A DNA stretch of 64,000 nucleotides, from NCBI RefSeq assembly GCF_900111895.1, contig NZ_FOKB01000001.1, positions 310,001 to 374,000 on the forward strand, written 5' to 3'. The stretch is from Pseudomonas simiae (GTDB lineage Bacteria > Pseudomonadota > Gammaproteobacteria > Pseudomonadales > Pseudomonadaceae). The notes beneath the pieces were generated by a model. It worked only from the letters and a program-made list of their open reading frames with translations. It searched no databases and had not been told where the DNA came from. A program made the translations under genes and the position numbers. Positions within the stretch are counted from its first letter, which is position 1. Each line of letters begins with the position of its first letter. This document shows positions 45,053 to 53,666 of the stretch, one piece after another.

Positions 45053-46615
45053 ATGCGTATCAAAGTGCACTGCCAGAACCGCATCGGCATCCTGCGGGAC
45101 ATCCTCAACCTGCTTGTGGAGTATGGCGTCAACGTCGCCAAGGGCGAGGTGGGCGGTGAGCATGGCAATGCCATCTACCTGTTTTGCCCGAACCTGGTGA
45201 ACATGCAATTCCAGGCGTTGCGCCCGCAGTTCGAGGCGATTGCCGGGGTCTTTGGTGTCAAAAGGGTAGGGCTGATGCCCAGCGAGCGTCGGCATATGGA
45301 GCTCAATGCGCTGCTTGGTGCCTTGGAGTTTCCGGTGTTGTCCATCGATATGGGCGGCTCGATTGTCGCCGCCAACCGCGCGGCGGCGCAGTTGCTCGGG
45401 GTGCGTGTGGACGAGGTGCCGGGGATTCCGCTGTCGCGCTACGCCGAGGACTTTGATCTGCCCGAACTGGTCCGCGCCAGCAAATCGCGGATCAACGGCC
45501 TGCGGGTCAAGGTCAAGGGCGACGTGTTCCTGGCGGATATCGCGCCGCTGCAATCCTCCGAACATGACGACAGCGAAGCCATGGCCGGTGCCGTGCTGAC
45601 CCTGCACCGCGCTGACCGCGTCGGTGAGCGCATCTACAACGTGCGCAAGCAGGAACTGCGCGGCTTTGACAGCATCTTCCAAAGCTCCAAGGTCATGGCC
45701 GCCGTGGTACGCGAAGCCCGACGCATGGCGCCGCTGGATGCGCCTCTATTAATAGAAGGCGAAACCGGCACTGGCAAGGAACTGCTGGCGCGTGCCTGTC
45801 ACTTGGCCAGCCCACGTGGGCAATCGCCGTTGATGGCGCTCAACTGCGCGGGCCTGCCCGAGTCGATGGCCGAGACCGAGCTGTTCGGCTACGGCCCCGG
45901 CGCGTTCGAAGGCGCACGCGCCGAAGGCAAGTTGGGGCTGTTGGAACTGACGGCGGGGGGGACGTTGTTTCTCGATGGTGTCGGAGAAATGAGCGCACGC
46001 TTGCAGGTGAAATTGCTGCGCTTCCTGCAGGACGGTTGCTTCCGTCGCGTAGGCAGCGATGAAGAGGTCTACCTGGACGTGCGCGTGATCTGCGCCACGC
46101 AGGTGGACTTGTCCGAGCTGTGCGCCCGTGGCGAATTCCGTCAGGACCTCTACCACCGCCTCAATGTATTGTCCCTGCATATCCCGCCCCTGCGCGAATG
46201 CCTCGACGGGCTGGCGCCCTTGGTGGATCACTTTCTCGACCAGGCCAGCCGGCAGATCGGCTGCCCCCTGCCGAAGCTGGCGCCGGCTGCGATGGATCGC
46301 CTGAGCCACTACCACTGGCCAGGCAATGTGCGGCAACTGGAAAACGTGCTGTTCCAGGCGGTGTCGTTGTGCGAGGGCGGGACGGTGAAGGTCGAGCATA
46401 TCCGCTTGCCGGATTATGGCGTGCGTCAGCCGCTTGGCGATTTTTCCCTGGAGGGCGGCCTGGAGGACATCGTCGGCCGCTTCGAGAAGGCGGTGTTGGA
46501 AGCCTTGTACGCCGAGCATTCCAGCAGCCGACAGTTGGGCAAGCGCCTGGGGGTGTCCCACACCACCATCGCCAATAAGTTGCGTGATTACGAAATTCTC
46601 AAGGCTGACAAGTGA
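45053..46615 (+). CDS. phhR: TyrR-family regulator of aromatic amino acid catabolism
   Basis: A 520-residue enhancer-binding-type regulator. An N-terminal ACT domain (1-75, MRIKVHCQNRIGILRDIL) is expected to bind aromatic amino acids. A PAS domain follows (about 85-190), then an AAA+ domain with Walker A GETGTGKE (236-243), Walker B TLFLDGVGEM near 304-313 and a C-terminal helix-turn-helix (SSRQLGKRLGVSHTTIANKLRDY). The GAFTGA loop that contacts sigma-54 reads GAFEGA (283-288). Start at ATG 45053; the frame extends upstream to 44822 without family similarity. Activates divergent phhABC, probably through the adjacent dyads. Confidence 0.94.
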   Translation: MRIKVHCQNRIGILRDILNLLVEYGVNVAKGEVGGEHGNAIYLFCPNLVNMQFQALRPQFEAIAGVFGVKRVGLMPSERRHMELNALLGALEFPVLSIDMGGSIVAANRAAAQLLGVRVDEVPGIPLSRYAEDFDLPELVRASKSRINGLRVKVKGDVFLADIAPLQSSEHDDSEAMAGAVLTLHRADRVGERIYNVRKQELRGFDSIFQSSKVMAAVVREARRMAPLDAPLLIEGETGTGKELLARACHLASPRGQSPLMALNCAGLPESMAETELFGYGPGAFEGARAEGKLGLLELTAGGTLFLDGVGEMSARLQVKLLRFLQDGCFRRVGSDEEVYLDVRVICATQVDLSELCARGEFRQDLYHRLNVLSLHIPPLRECLDGLAPLVDHFLDQASRQIGCPLPKLAPAAMDRLSHYHWPGNVRQLENVLFQAVSLCEGGTVKVEHIRLPDYGVRQPLGDFSLEGGLEDIVGRFEKAVLEALYAEHSSSRQLGKRLGVSHTTIANKLRDYEILKADK

Positions 46616-46784
46616 TTGTCTGACACTCCTAGGTCAACACACATTTGATCTTTGTCGCTAATACGACCGGGGTTTGCCGTTAGCGGCAGTAGTCCGCCGT
46701 TTTTTCGACTCGCGCCCAATCACGAAATCATCACACCTCAGCGCAAACCCCCGCCCCGCCTGCACTTCATCGTCTTTTTAAAAG

Positions 46785-46802
46785 TTGGTTCGCAAATTGC
46801 TT
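46785..46802 (+). promoter_or_regulatory. sigma-54 promoter of the flgF operon
   Basis: TTGGTTCGCAAATTGCTT has GG and GC exactly 10 bases apart and matches the -24/-12 consensus well. It lies 56 bases before the flgF start codon. FleQ/RpoN control of flgFGHIJKL is established in P. aeruginosa. Confidence 0.8.
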
Positions 46803-46857
46803 AAGCCTCATCAGTACAGCGGTGGGCGGCAAGCGTCCGTCAGAAAGAGGAAAGAGC

Positions 46858-47598
46858 GTGGACAAGTACCTTTATGTGGCAATGACCGGCGCCAGCCAGA
46901 ATGCTCTGGCGCAGAAGGCCCATGCCAACAACCTGGCGAACATTTCCACCAATGGTTTCCAACGTGACCTGGAGCAGGCGCGTTCGATGCCGGTGTTCGG
47001 TGACAGCTTTCCGGCGCGGGCGTTTGCCATGACCGAACGCCCAGCCACTGACTTCACCCCCGGCGCCATGATCGAGACCGGCCGTGACCTGGACGTTGCC
47101 GTCAATGGCGATGGCTGGATGGCCGTGCAGACTCCGGACGGCGGCGAAGCTTACGTGCGCAGCGCGAGCATGAACGTCGATGCATTGGGCGTGCTGCGCG
47201 CCGGCAACGGTATGCCGATCATGGGTAACGGTGGTCCGATTGCCGTGCCGCCGCAGCAGAAGATCGAAGTGGGTTCCGACGGCACCATCAGTATCCGTGC
47301 CATGGGCGAGGGCCCGCGGGTGATGGCTGAAGTGGACCGCATCAAGCTGGTCCAGCCTGACCTGAAGAACATGAATAAAGGCCTGGACGGCACCATCCAC
47401 ACCAAGGATGGCCAGCCAGCCCAAGCCGACGCGAACGTCAAGCTGACCTCGGGTTTCCTGCAGGCGAGCAACGTCAATGCCGTGGAAGAAATGACCGCGG
47501 TGCTGGCGCTTTCCAAACAGTTCGAGCTGCACATCAAGATGATGAACAGCGCCAAGGAAGACGATCAGGCCATGACTCGCGTCATGCAGATGAGCTGA
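46858..47598 (+). CDS. flgF: flagellar proximal rod protein FlgF
   Basis: A 246-residue rod protein of the FlgF/FlgG family. The N-terminal helix carries ASQNALAQKAHANNLANISTNGFQ, the conserved rod/hook N-terminal motif, and the C-terminal helix SNVNAVEEMTAVLALSKQFELHIKMM pairs with it. The start is GTG 46858, with GAGG 9 bases upstream and the family N-terminus (MDKYLYVAM); an in-frame ATG at 46822 would add an unconserved leader. First gene of the operon downstream of a sigma-54 promoter. Confidence 0.95.
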   Translation: MDKYLYVAMTGASQNALAQKAHANNLANISTNGFQRDLEQARSMPVFGDSFPARAFAMTERPATDFTPGAMIETGRDLDVAVNGDGWMAVQTPDGGEAYVRSASMNVDALGVLRAGNGMPIMGNGGPIAVPPQQKIEVGSDGTISIRAMGEGPRVMAEVDRIKLVQPDLKNMNKGLDGTIHTKDGQPAQADANVKLTSGFLQASNVNAVEEMTAVLALSKQFELHIKMMNSAKEDDQAMTRVMQMS

Positions 47599-47669
47599 TA
47601 GCCGCGTCACTGAACCACGACTAATTTCGCAGCGCAGCGCCAACAAACAGGCGCACGAAGGAGAACAGC

Positions 47670-48455
47670 ATGCTTCCGGCTCTATGGGTTGCCAAAACAG
47701 GTCTGTCCGCCCAGGACACCAACCTGACCACCATTTCCAACAACCTGGCCAACGTGTCGACCACGGGTTTCAAACGTGACCGCGCCGAGTTCCAGGACTT
47801 GCTTTATCAGATCAAGAAGCAACCAGGCGCCCAGTCGACCCAGGACAGCGAACTGCCGTCGGGCCTGCAATTGGGTACCGGTGTGCAGATCGTCGGCACC
47901 CAGAAGAACTTCAGCGCCGGTAACCTGCAGCAGACCGGCCAGCCGCTGGACATGGCCATCAACGGCCGTGGTTTCTTCCAGATCCTGCAGCCGGACGGCA
48001 CGACTTCCTACACCCGTGACGGTACTTTCCATCTGGACTCCAACGGCCAGATCGTCACCGCCAACGGTTTCGCCCTGGAGCCGGCCGTGGTTGTTCCTGC
48101 TGACGCCAAGACGTTCACCGTCGGCAACGACGGCACTGTGTCCATCACCGTGGCCGGCAACCCGGCGTCGCAAGTGATCGGCAACCTGCAGACCGCCGAC
48201 TTCATCAACCCGGCCGGCCTGCAAGCCATGGGTAACAACCTGTTCCTGGAAACCGCCTCCAGCGGCGCGCCGCAAATCGGTACGCCTGGCTTGAACGGTT
48301 TCGGCACGACGCTGCAAAGCACCCTGGAAACGTCCAACGTGAGCACGGTTGAGGAGATGGTCAACATGATCACCACCCAGCGCGCCTACGAGATGAACTC
48401 CAAGGTGATTTCCACCGCCGACCAGATGCTTTCGTTCGTAACGCAGAATCTGTAA
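47670..48455 (+). CDS. flgG: flagellar distal rod protein FlgG
   Basis: A 261-residue distal rod protein. MLPALWVAKTGLSAQDTNLTTISNNLANVSTTGFKRDRAEFQDL is the usual N-terminus and SNVSTVEEMVNMITTQRAYEMNSKVIS the usual C-terminus, so the protein is complete. GAAGGAG precedes ATG 47670. It forms the tubular distal rod between FlgF and the hook. Confidence 0.97.
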   Translation: MLPALWVAKTGLSAQDTNLTTISNNLANVSTTGFKRDRAEFQDLLYQIKKQPGAQSTQDSELPSGLQLGTGVQIVGTQKNFSAGNLQQTGQPLDMAINGRGFFQILQPDGTTSYTRDGTFHLDSNGQIVTANGFALEPAVVVPADAKTFTVGNDGTVSITVAGNPASQVIGNLQTADFINPAGLQAMGNNLFLETASSGAPQIGTPGLNGFGTTLQSTLETSNVSTVEEMVNMITTQRAYEMNSKVISTADQMLSFVTQNL

Positions 48456-48508
48456 TCAAGTCTATGGGGCGCTCTTGAGGGCGCCTGCAACACCGTGAGG
48501 TAAGGGTC

Positions 48509-49204
48509 ATGAATCGCTATGTTTCCGTTCTGGCATTGAGTGGGATTGCCGTGCTCGCGGGCTGTGTCGCCCCGACGCCAAAACCCAATGACCCGTACTA
48601 CGCGCCGGTGTTGCCACGTACGCCGTTGCCGGCGGCTGCCAACAATGGTTCGATCTATCAGGCCGGCTTCGAACAGAACCTGTACAGCGACCGCAAGGCG
48701 TTCCGGGTCGGTGACATCATCACCATCACCCTGAACGAGCGCACCCAGGCCAGCAAGAACGCCAACTCTCAAGTCGGCAAGACCAGCAAGGCTGGTATCG
48801 GTCTGACGTCGTTGTTCGGCGCTGTGCCCAACGTCAACAACCCATTGGGTGATGGCGACCTGAGCCTCAGCGCCGGCTACAGTGGCGACCGTGCCACCAA
48901 CGGCAAGAGTGCAGCGGGGCAGGGCAACAGCCTGACCGGTTCGATCACCGTGACCGTGGCCGATGTACTGCCCAACGGCATCATCGCCGTACGCGGTGAA
49001 AAGTGGATGACCCTCAACACCGGCGACGAGCTGGTGCGCATTGCCGGCATGGTCCGTGCCGATGACATCTCCACCGACAACACCGTGCCGTCCACGCGGA
49101 TTGCCGATGCACGCATCACTTATTCCGGCACGGGCGCCTTTGCCGATGCGAGCCAGCCAGGCTGGTTCGACCGTTTCTTCCTTAGCCCGCTGTTCCCTTT
49201 CTAG
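48509..49204 (+). CDS. flgH: flagellar L-ring lipoprotein FlgH
   Basis: A 231-residue outer membrane lipoprotein forming the L-ring bushing. The signal peptide ends with a lipobox (VLAGC, Cys19). The [20 protein letters not shown] block near 70 and the [20 protein letters not shown] segment near 175 are family markers. It ends one base before the GTG start of flgI. Confidence 0.96.
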   Translation: MNRYVSVLALSGIAVLAGCVAPTPKPNDPYYAPVLPRTPLPAAANNGSIYQAGFEQNLYSDRKAFRVGDIITITLNERTQASKNANSQVGKTSKAGIGLTSLFGAVPNVNNPLGDGDLSLSAGYSGDRATNGKSAAGQGNSLTGSITVTVADVLPNGIIAVRGEKWMTLNTGDELVRIAGMVRADDISTDNTVPSTRIADARITYSGTGAFADASQPGWFDRFFLSPLFPF

Positions 49205-50320
49205 GTGGCCACTTTGAACTTCAAACAGCTGATGGCGGCCGCACTCCTGCTTTCCTTGAGCGCTGTCGCCCAGGCCGAACGCCTGAAGGACATCGCCAGC
49301 ATCTCCGGCGTGCGTTCCAACCAGTTGATCGGCTACGGCCTGGTGGTGGGGCTCAACGGTACGGGTGACCAGACCACGCAGACCCCGTTCACCCTGCAGA
49401 CCTTCAATAACATGCTCTCGCAGTTCGGCATCAAGGTGCCGGCGGGATCGGGCAACGTGCAGTTGAAAAACGTCGCGGCCGTGTCGATCAGTGCTGACTT
49501 GCCGGCGTTCTCCAAGCCGGGCCAAGTGGTGGACATCACCGTGTCGTCCATCGGTAACTCGAAAAGCCTGCGTGGCGGCACCTTGCTGATGACGCCGCTC
49601 AAAGGTATTGACGGCAACGTCTACGCCATCGCCCAGGGCAACCTGGTGGTGGGCGGGTTTGACGCCGAAGGTCGCGACGGGTCGAAGATCACCGTCAACG
49701 TGCCATCGGCCGGTCGTATTCCGGGTGGCGCCACGGTTGAACGCACCGTGCCGAGCGGTTTCAACCAAGGCAACAGCCTGACCCTGAACCTCAACCGCTC
49801 CGACTTCACCACCGCCAAGCGCGTGGTCGACAAGATCAACGACATGCTCGGCCCAGGCGTGGCCCAGGCCATCGACGGCGGCTCGATCCGTGTGACTGCG
49901 CCGCTGGATCCAAGCCAGCGTGTCGACTATTTGTCGATCCTGGAAAACCTGGAAGTCGACCCAGGCCAGGCCGTGGCCAAAGTCATCATCAACTCGCGTA
50001 CCGGCACCATCGTGATCGGCCAGAACGTCAAGGTGTCGCCGGCAGCGGTGACCCACGGCAGCCTGACCGTGACCATCACCGAAGATCCGATCGTCAGCCA
50101 GCCAGGGCCTTTGTCCAACGGCCAGACGGCGGTGGTGCCACGTTCGCGCGTCAATGCTCAGCAAGAAGCCAAGCCGATGTTCAAGTTCGGCCCCGGCACC
50201 ACCCTGGATGAGATTGTCCGTGCGGTGAACCAGGTGGGCGCAGCGCCCGGCGACTTGATGGCGATCCTTGAAGCGCTGAAACAGGCCGGCGCCTTGCAAG
50301 CCGACCTGATCGTGATCTGA
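49205..50320 (+). CDS. flgI: flagellar P-ring protein FlgI
   Basis: A 371-residue periplasmic protein forming the P-ring around the rod. The signal peptide ends at AVAQA, then the mature part begins [32 protein letters not shown], the family signature. The start is uncertain: GTG 49205 directly follows the flgH stop, while TTG 49214 has AGGTGG 5 bases before it and gives a more usual [10 protein letters not shown]-terminus. Confidence 0.95.
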   Translation: MATLNFKQLMAAALLLSLSAVAQAERLKDIASISGVRSNQLIGYGLVVGLNGTGDQTTQTPFTLQTFNNMLSQFGIKVPAGSGNVQLKNVAAVSISADLPAFSKPGQVVDITVSSIGNSKSLRGGTLLMTPLKGIDGNVYAIAQGNLVVGGFDAEGRDGSKITVNVPSAGRIPGGATVERTVPSGFNQGNSLTLNLNRSDFTTAKRVVDKINDMLGPGVAQAIDGGSIRVTAPLDPSQRVDYLSILENLEVDPGQAVAKVIINSRTGTIVIGQNVKVSPAAVTHGSLTVTITEDPIVSQPGPLSNGQTAVVPRSRVNAQQEAKPMFKFGPGTTLDEIVRAVNQVGAAPGDLMAILEALKQAGALQADLIVI

Positions 50321-50330
50321 GGCCATGGCC

Positions 50331-51596
50331 ATGGATATGCGCAAGAGCGGTATCAGCAGCACGGCGGACTCGGGGTCTTACTCCGACTTGAACCGGCTTA
50401 ACCAGCTCAAGGTCGGCGACGACAAAAACAGCGAAGGCAACATGCGCAAGGTCGCGCAGGAGTTCGAGTCGCTGTTCTTGAGCGAGATGCTCAAGTCCAT
50501 GCGTTCGGCCACCGAGGCGCTGGGCAAGGACAACCCGATGAACACGCCGGCCGCCAAGCAGTACCAGGAAATGTACGACCAGCAACTGGCGGTTTCGATG
50601 TCCCGCGAAGGCGGTGGTATCGGCCTGGCTGACGTGCTGATGCGCCAGATGCAAAAGAACAAACCGGTGGAGGCCCAGGCCGCCACGTTGCAAGGCCCGG
50701 CGGCTGCCGAAGCTGTGAAGAAAGTTGATGTGCCGACGGAGATTGCGGCGGGTACCCAGGCCGTAGGTCCGTTGGGCCGCTCCAATGGCCAGCGCCCGCT
50801 GTGGGCTTACCGCGTGGCGGAGCCACAGGCCGGCGCCGTGGCCTCCCACAGCAATGACATGGAGCTGATGAATCAGCGCCGTATTGCCTTGCCAAGCAAG
50901 CTGACCGATCGCCTGCTCGCCGGCATTGTGCCGAACGCGCCAGTCGCGATCGATGCCAAAAGCGCACCGCTGCGTAACAGTGCGGCCGACGACAACGTGG
51001 TCAATAGCACCGCGCGCACGTTTGCCGTGCCGAGCGGGCGCATGCAGGTCTATGGCCGCGCCGTGGCCCAGCCACCGTTGGCGCCAGCGAAGAAAGCCTT
51101 CAGTTCGCAGGACGAATTCGTCGCCACCATGTTGCCGATGGCCAAGGCGGCTGCCGCGCGCATTGGTGTCGATCCGAAGTACCTGGTGGCCCAGGCTGCC
51201 CTGGAAACCGGTTGGGGTAAATCGGTGATGCGCGCAGAGGATGGCAGCAGCAGCCACAACCTGTTCGGCATCAAGGCTGGTCAGAGTTGGCAGGGCGGCC
51301 AGGCCCGCGCGATCACCAGCGAGTTTCGCGATGGGGCGATGGTCAAGGAGACGGCGCAGTTCCGTTCCTACAACTCGTACCAGGACAGCTTCCACGACCT
51401 GGTGACCTTGCTGCAAAGCAATGATCGCTATAAAGAAGTTGTGAAGTCGGCCGACAACCCGGAACAGTTTGTTCGCGAGTTGCAAAAAGCCGGTTACGCC
51501 ACCGACCCGGCCTATGCCAGCAAGATTTCGCAGATCGCCAAAACGATGGACAGTTACCAGAACTACGCTGCCGCTGGCGCAACCACACATTTATAA
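50331..51596 (+). CDS. flgJ: flagellar rod-capping muramidase FlgJ
   Basis: A 421-residue two-domain protein. The N-terminal rod-cap domain (about 35-105) contains RKVAQEFESLFLSEMLKSMR and the YQEMYDQQLAV segment. A variable linker of about 150 residues follows, then a glucosaminidase domain (about 255-415) with the catalytic glutamate E292 in QAALETGWGKS. It opens the peptidoglycan layer for the rod. GAGG at 50319-50322 supports ATG 50331 over ATG 50325. Confidence 0.95.
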   Translation: MDMRKSGISSTADSGSYSDLNRLNQLKVGDDKNSEGNMRKVAQEFESLFLSEMLKSMRSATEALGKDNPMNTPAAKQYQEMYDQQLAVSMSREGGGIGLADVLMRQMQKNKPVEAQAATLQGPAAAEAVKKVDVPTEIAAGTQAVGPLGRSNGQRPLWAYRVAEPQAGAVASHSNDMELMNQRRIALPSKLTDRLLAGIVPNAPVAIDAKSAPLRNSAADDNVVNSTARTFAVPSGRMQVYGRAVAQPPLAPAKKAFSSQDEFVATMLPMAKAAAARIGVDPKYLVAQAALETGWGKSVMRAEDGSSSHNLFGIKAGQSWQGGQARAITSEFRDGAMVKETAQFRSYNSYQDSFHDLVTLLQSNDRYKEVVKSADNPEQFVRELQKAGYATDPAYASKISQIAKTMDSYQNYAAAGATTHL

Positions 51597-51606
51597 GGTC
51601 TGAACC

Positions 51607-53652
51607 ATGAGTTTGCTCAGTATCGGGATGTCAGGGCTAAACGCCTCTCAAGGAGCGTTGTCGGTCTTGAGTAACAACATTGCCAACGCCAATACCTCGG
51701 GCTACTCGCGCCAGCAGACCACCCAGAGTGCGAGTGCGTCGAACCCGTATGGCGGCGTGTTCATCGGCAGCGGCACGACCCTGGCGGACGTGCGTCGGGT
51801 CTACAACGAATTCCTCGATGCGGCCTACCAGAACAGCACTGCGCTCAACAACGATGCCAAGGCTTATTCGAGCCAAGCCAGTGCCATCGACAAAACCCTG
51901 TCGGACAAGACCACCGGCATGTCTTCGGTACTCAGTGCGTTCTTCGCCGCGGTGCAGACCTCTGCGGCAAATCCAAGCGATGTTTCCGCGCGGCAGGTGT
52001 TGCTGACCAGCGCCCAGACGTTGAGCAATCGTTTCAACTCGATTTCGACCCAACTGAACCAGCAAAAAGAGTCGATCAACGGCCAGTTGAAGACCATGAG
52101 CGATCAGGTCAACCAGTTGACCTCTTCGATTGCCTCCCTGAACAAGCAGATCACTCAGGCGCAGGGCTCAAGCAACAGCGCTCCGGCGAACTTGCTGGAT
52201 GCACGTAATGAGGCAGTACGTTCGCTGAATGAGTTGGTGGGCGTCACTGCCGTCGAAAAGAACGGTGTATTCAGCGTCAGTACCGGCACAGGCCAGTCCC
52301 TGGTGCTGGGTGATCAATCCAACAGCATTTCAGCGGTGCCGAGTTCGAGCGACCCTAGCCAGTACACCATCCAGCTCAATGCAGGCGGCGGGACCTCAGT
52401 GGACATGGGTAATGTACTCAGCGGCGGCAGTATTGGCGGCTTGCTGCGTTATCGCAGCGATGTCTTGATGCCTGCCATCAATGACCTGGGGCGTATCGCA
52501 ATCGTAACTGCGGACACGATCAACAGTCAGCTGGGCCAGGGCGTTGACCTGAACGGTGACTTTGGTTCGTCCTTGTTCAAGGATATCAACAGCGCCGCTG
52601 CCATTGCGCAACGTAGCGTGGGCGCGGCGGGTAACAGTGCTGGCTCCGGTAACCTGAATGTGACCATCAGTGATACCAGCAAGCTGACCCCCTACGACTA
52701 TAAAGTCACCTTCACCAGCGGCAACAACTACACGGTGATGCGTTCCGACGGCAAGTCCATGGGGGCGTTCGACACCACTACCACGCCGCCGCCGGTTATT
52801 GATGGTTTCACCCTGGCCCTGGATGGCAAGGGGCCGATGGCCGCAGGCGACAGCTTCAAGGTCAGCCCTACTGCCAACGGCGCCACCAACATTGGCACCG
52901 ATTTGAAGGACGCAAATAAGATCGCGTTCGCCGGGCCGTTGCTGGGTGAGGGCAGCAAGACCAACCAGGGCACCGGCACCTTTACGCCGCCAACCCTGAC
53001 GGTGCCTATCGATATTCACGGTGGTGCCAATACCGCTCAACTGCGAACCGGCATTGAGCACTCGATGCCGGTAAAAATGGTGTTTGGTAAGCCCGCGGCT
53101 GACGGTACTCAGGCCTACACGGTCAACGATGCTCAAGGTAATCCAATCGGCACGGGCAGCATCATTCCGGGCCAAACCAACAAGATCACCATTGATGTGC
53201 CGATGCGTGACGCCAACGGTGCGCTGGTGGTGCCGGCCAAGAGCTTCAAGTTTGATACCGCTGTCGGTGGGGCACCCGCCGATGGCGACAGCACGACCTT
53301 TTCTTTCAATGCTTCGGGCAAGTCGGATAACCGTAACGCCCAGGCGTTGCTTGACCTGCAAACCAAGGCCACCGTCGGCCTGGCGGATGGTAGCGGTGGA
53401 GGCGTGAGCCTGGTAGCGGCCAACAGCCGGTTGGTGTCAACCGTCGGCGCCAAGGCGGCTTCGGGGATTACCGACACCACCGCCACGGGCGCACTGCTCA
53501 AGGCCAACCAGGATGCACGCAACTCGGTATCCCAGGTCAATCTGGATGAAGAGGCCGGTGACATGATCAAGTTCCAGCAGTACTACACCGCGTCGTCGCA
53601 GATCATCAAAGCTGCGCAAGAAACCTTCAGTACGCTGATCAATAGTCTTTAA
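51607..53652 (+). CDS. flgK: hook-associated protein 1 FlgK
   Basis: A 681-residue hook-filament junction protein. Terminal helices are typical: SLLSIGMSGLNASQGALSVLSNNIANANTSGYSRQ at the N-terminus and MIKFQQYYTASSQIIKAAQETFSTLINSL at the C-terminus. The central variable region contains a beta-rich module (about residues 360-435; YKVTFTSGNNYTV then AAGDSFKV) that resembles two modules in the adjacent flgL. A GGTCTGAACC sequence precedes the start with only a weak ribosome site. Confidence 0.96.
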   Translation: MSLLSIGMSGLNASQGALSVLSNNIANANTSGYSRQQTTQSASASNPYGGVFIGSGTTLADVRRVYNEFLDAAYQNSTALNNDAKAYSSQASAIDKTLSDKTTGMSSVLSAFFAAVQTSAANPSDVSARQVLLTSAQTLSNRFNSISTQLNQQKESINGQLKTMSDQVNQLTSSIASLNKQITQAQGSSNSAPANLLDARNEAVRSLNELVGVTAVEKNGVFSVSTGTGQSLVLGDQSNSISAVPSSSDPSQYTIQLNAGGGTSVDMGNVLSGGSIGGLLRYRSDVLMPAINDLGRIAIVTADTINSQLGQGVDLNGDFGSSLFKDINSAAAIAQRSVGAAGNSAGSGNLNVTISDTSKLTPYDYKVTFTSGNNYTVMRSDGKSMGAFDTTTTPPPVIDGFTLALDGKGPMAAGDSFKVSPTANGATNIGTDLKDANKIAFAGPLLGEGSKTNQGTGTFTPPTLTVPIDIHGGANTAQLRTGIEHSMPVKMVFGKPAADGTQAYTVNDAQGNPIGTGSIIPGQTNKITIDVPMRDANGALVVPAKSFKFDTAVGGAPADGDSTTFSFNASGKSDNRNAQALLDLQTKATVGLADGSGGGVSLVAANSRLVSTVGAKAASGITDTTATGALLKANQDARNSVSQVNLDEEAGDMIKFQQYYTASSQIIKAAQETFSTLINSL

Positions 53653-53666
53653 GGGAGCCTGGGACG

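Noticed and set aside
48386..50362. A 658-codon open frame on the minus strand across flgG, flgH and flgI
   Set aside because: It is antisense to three well-supported flagellar genes and its translation is His/Arg/Gln-rich low-quality sequence typical of the complementary frame of GC-rich genes.
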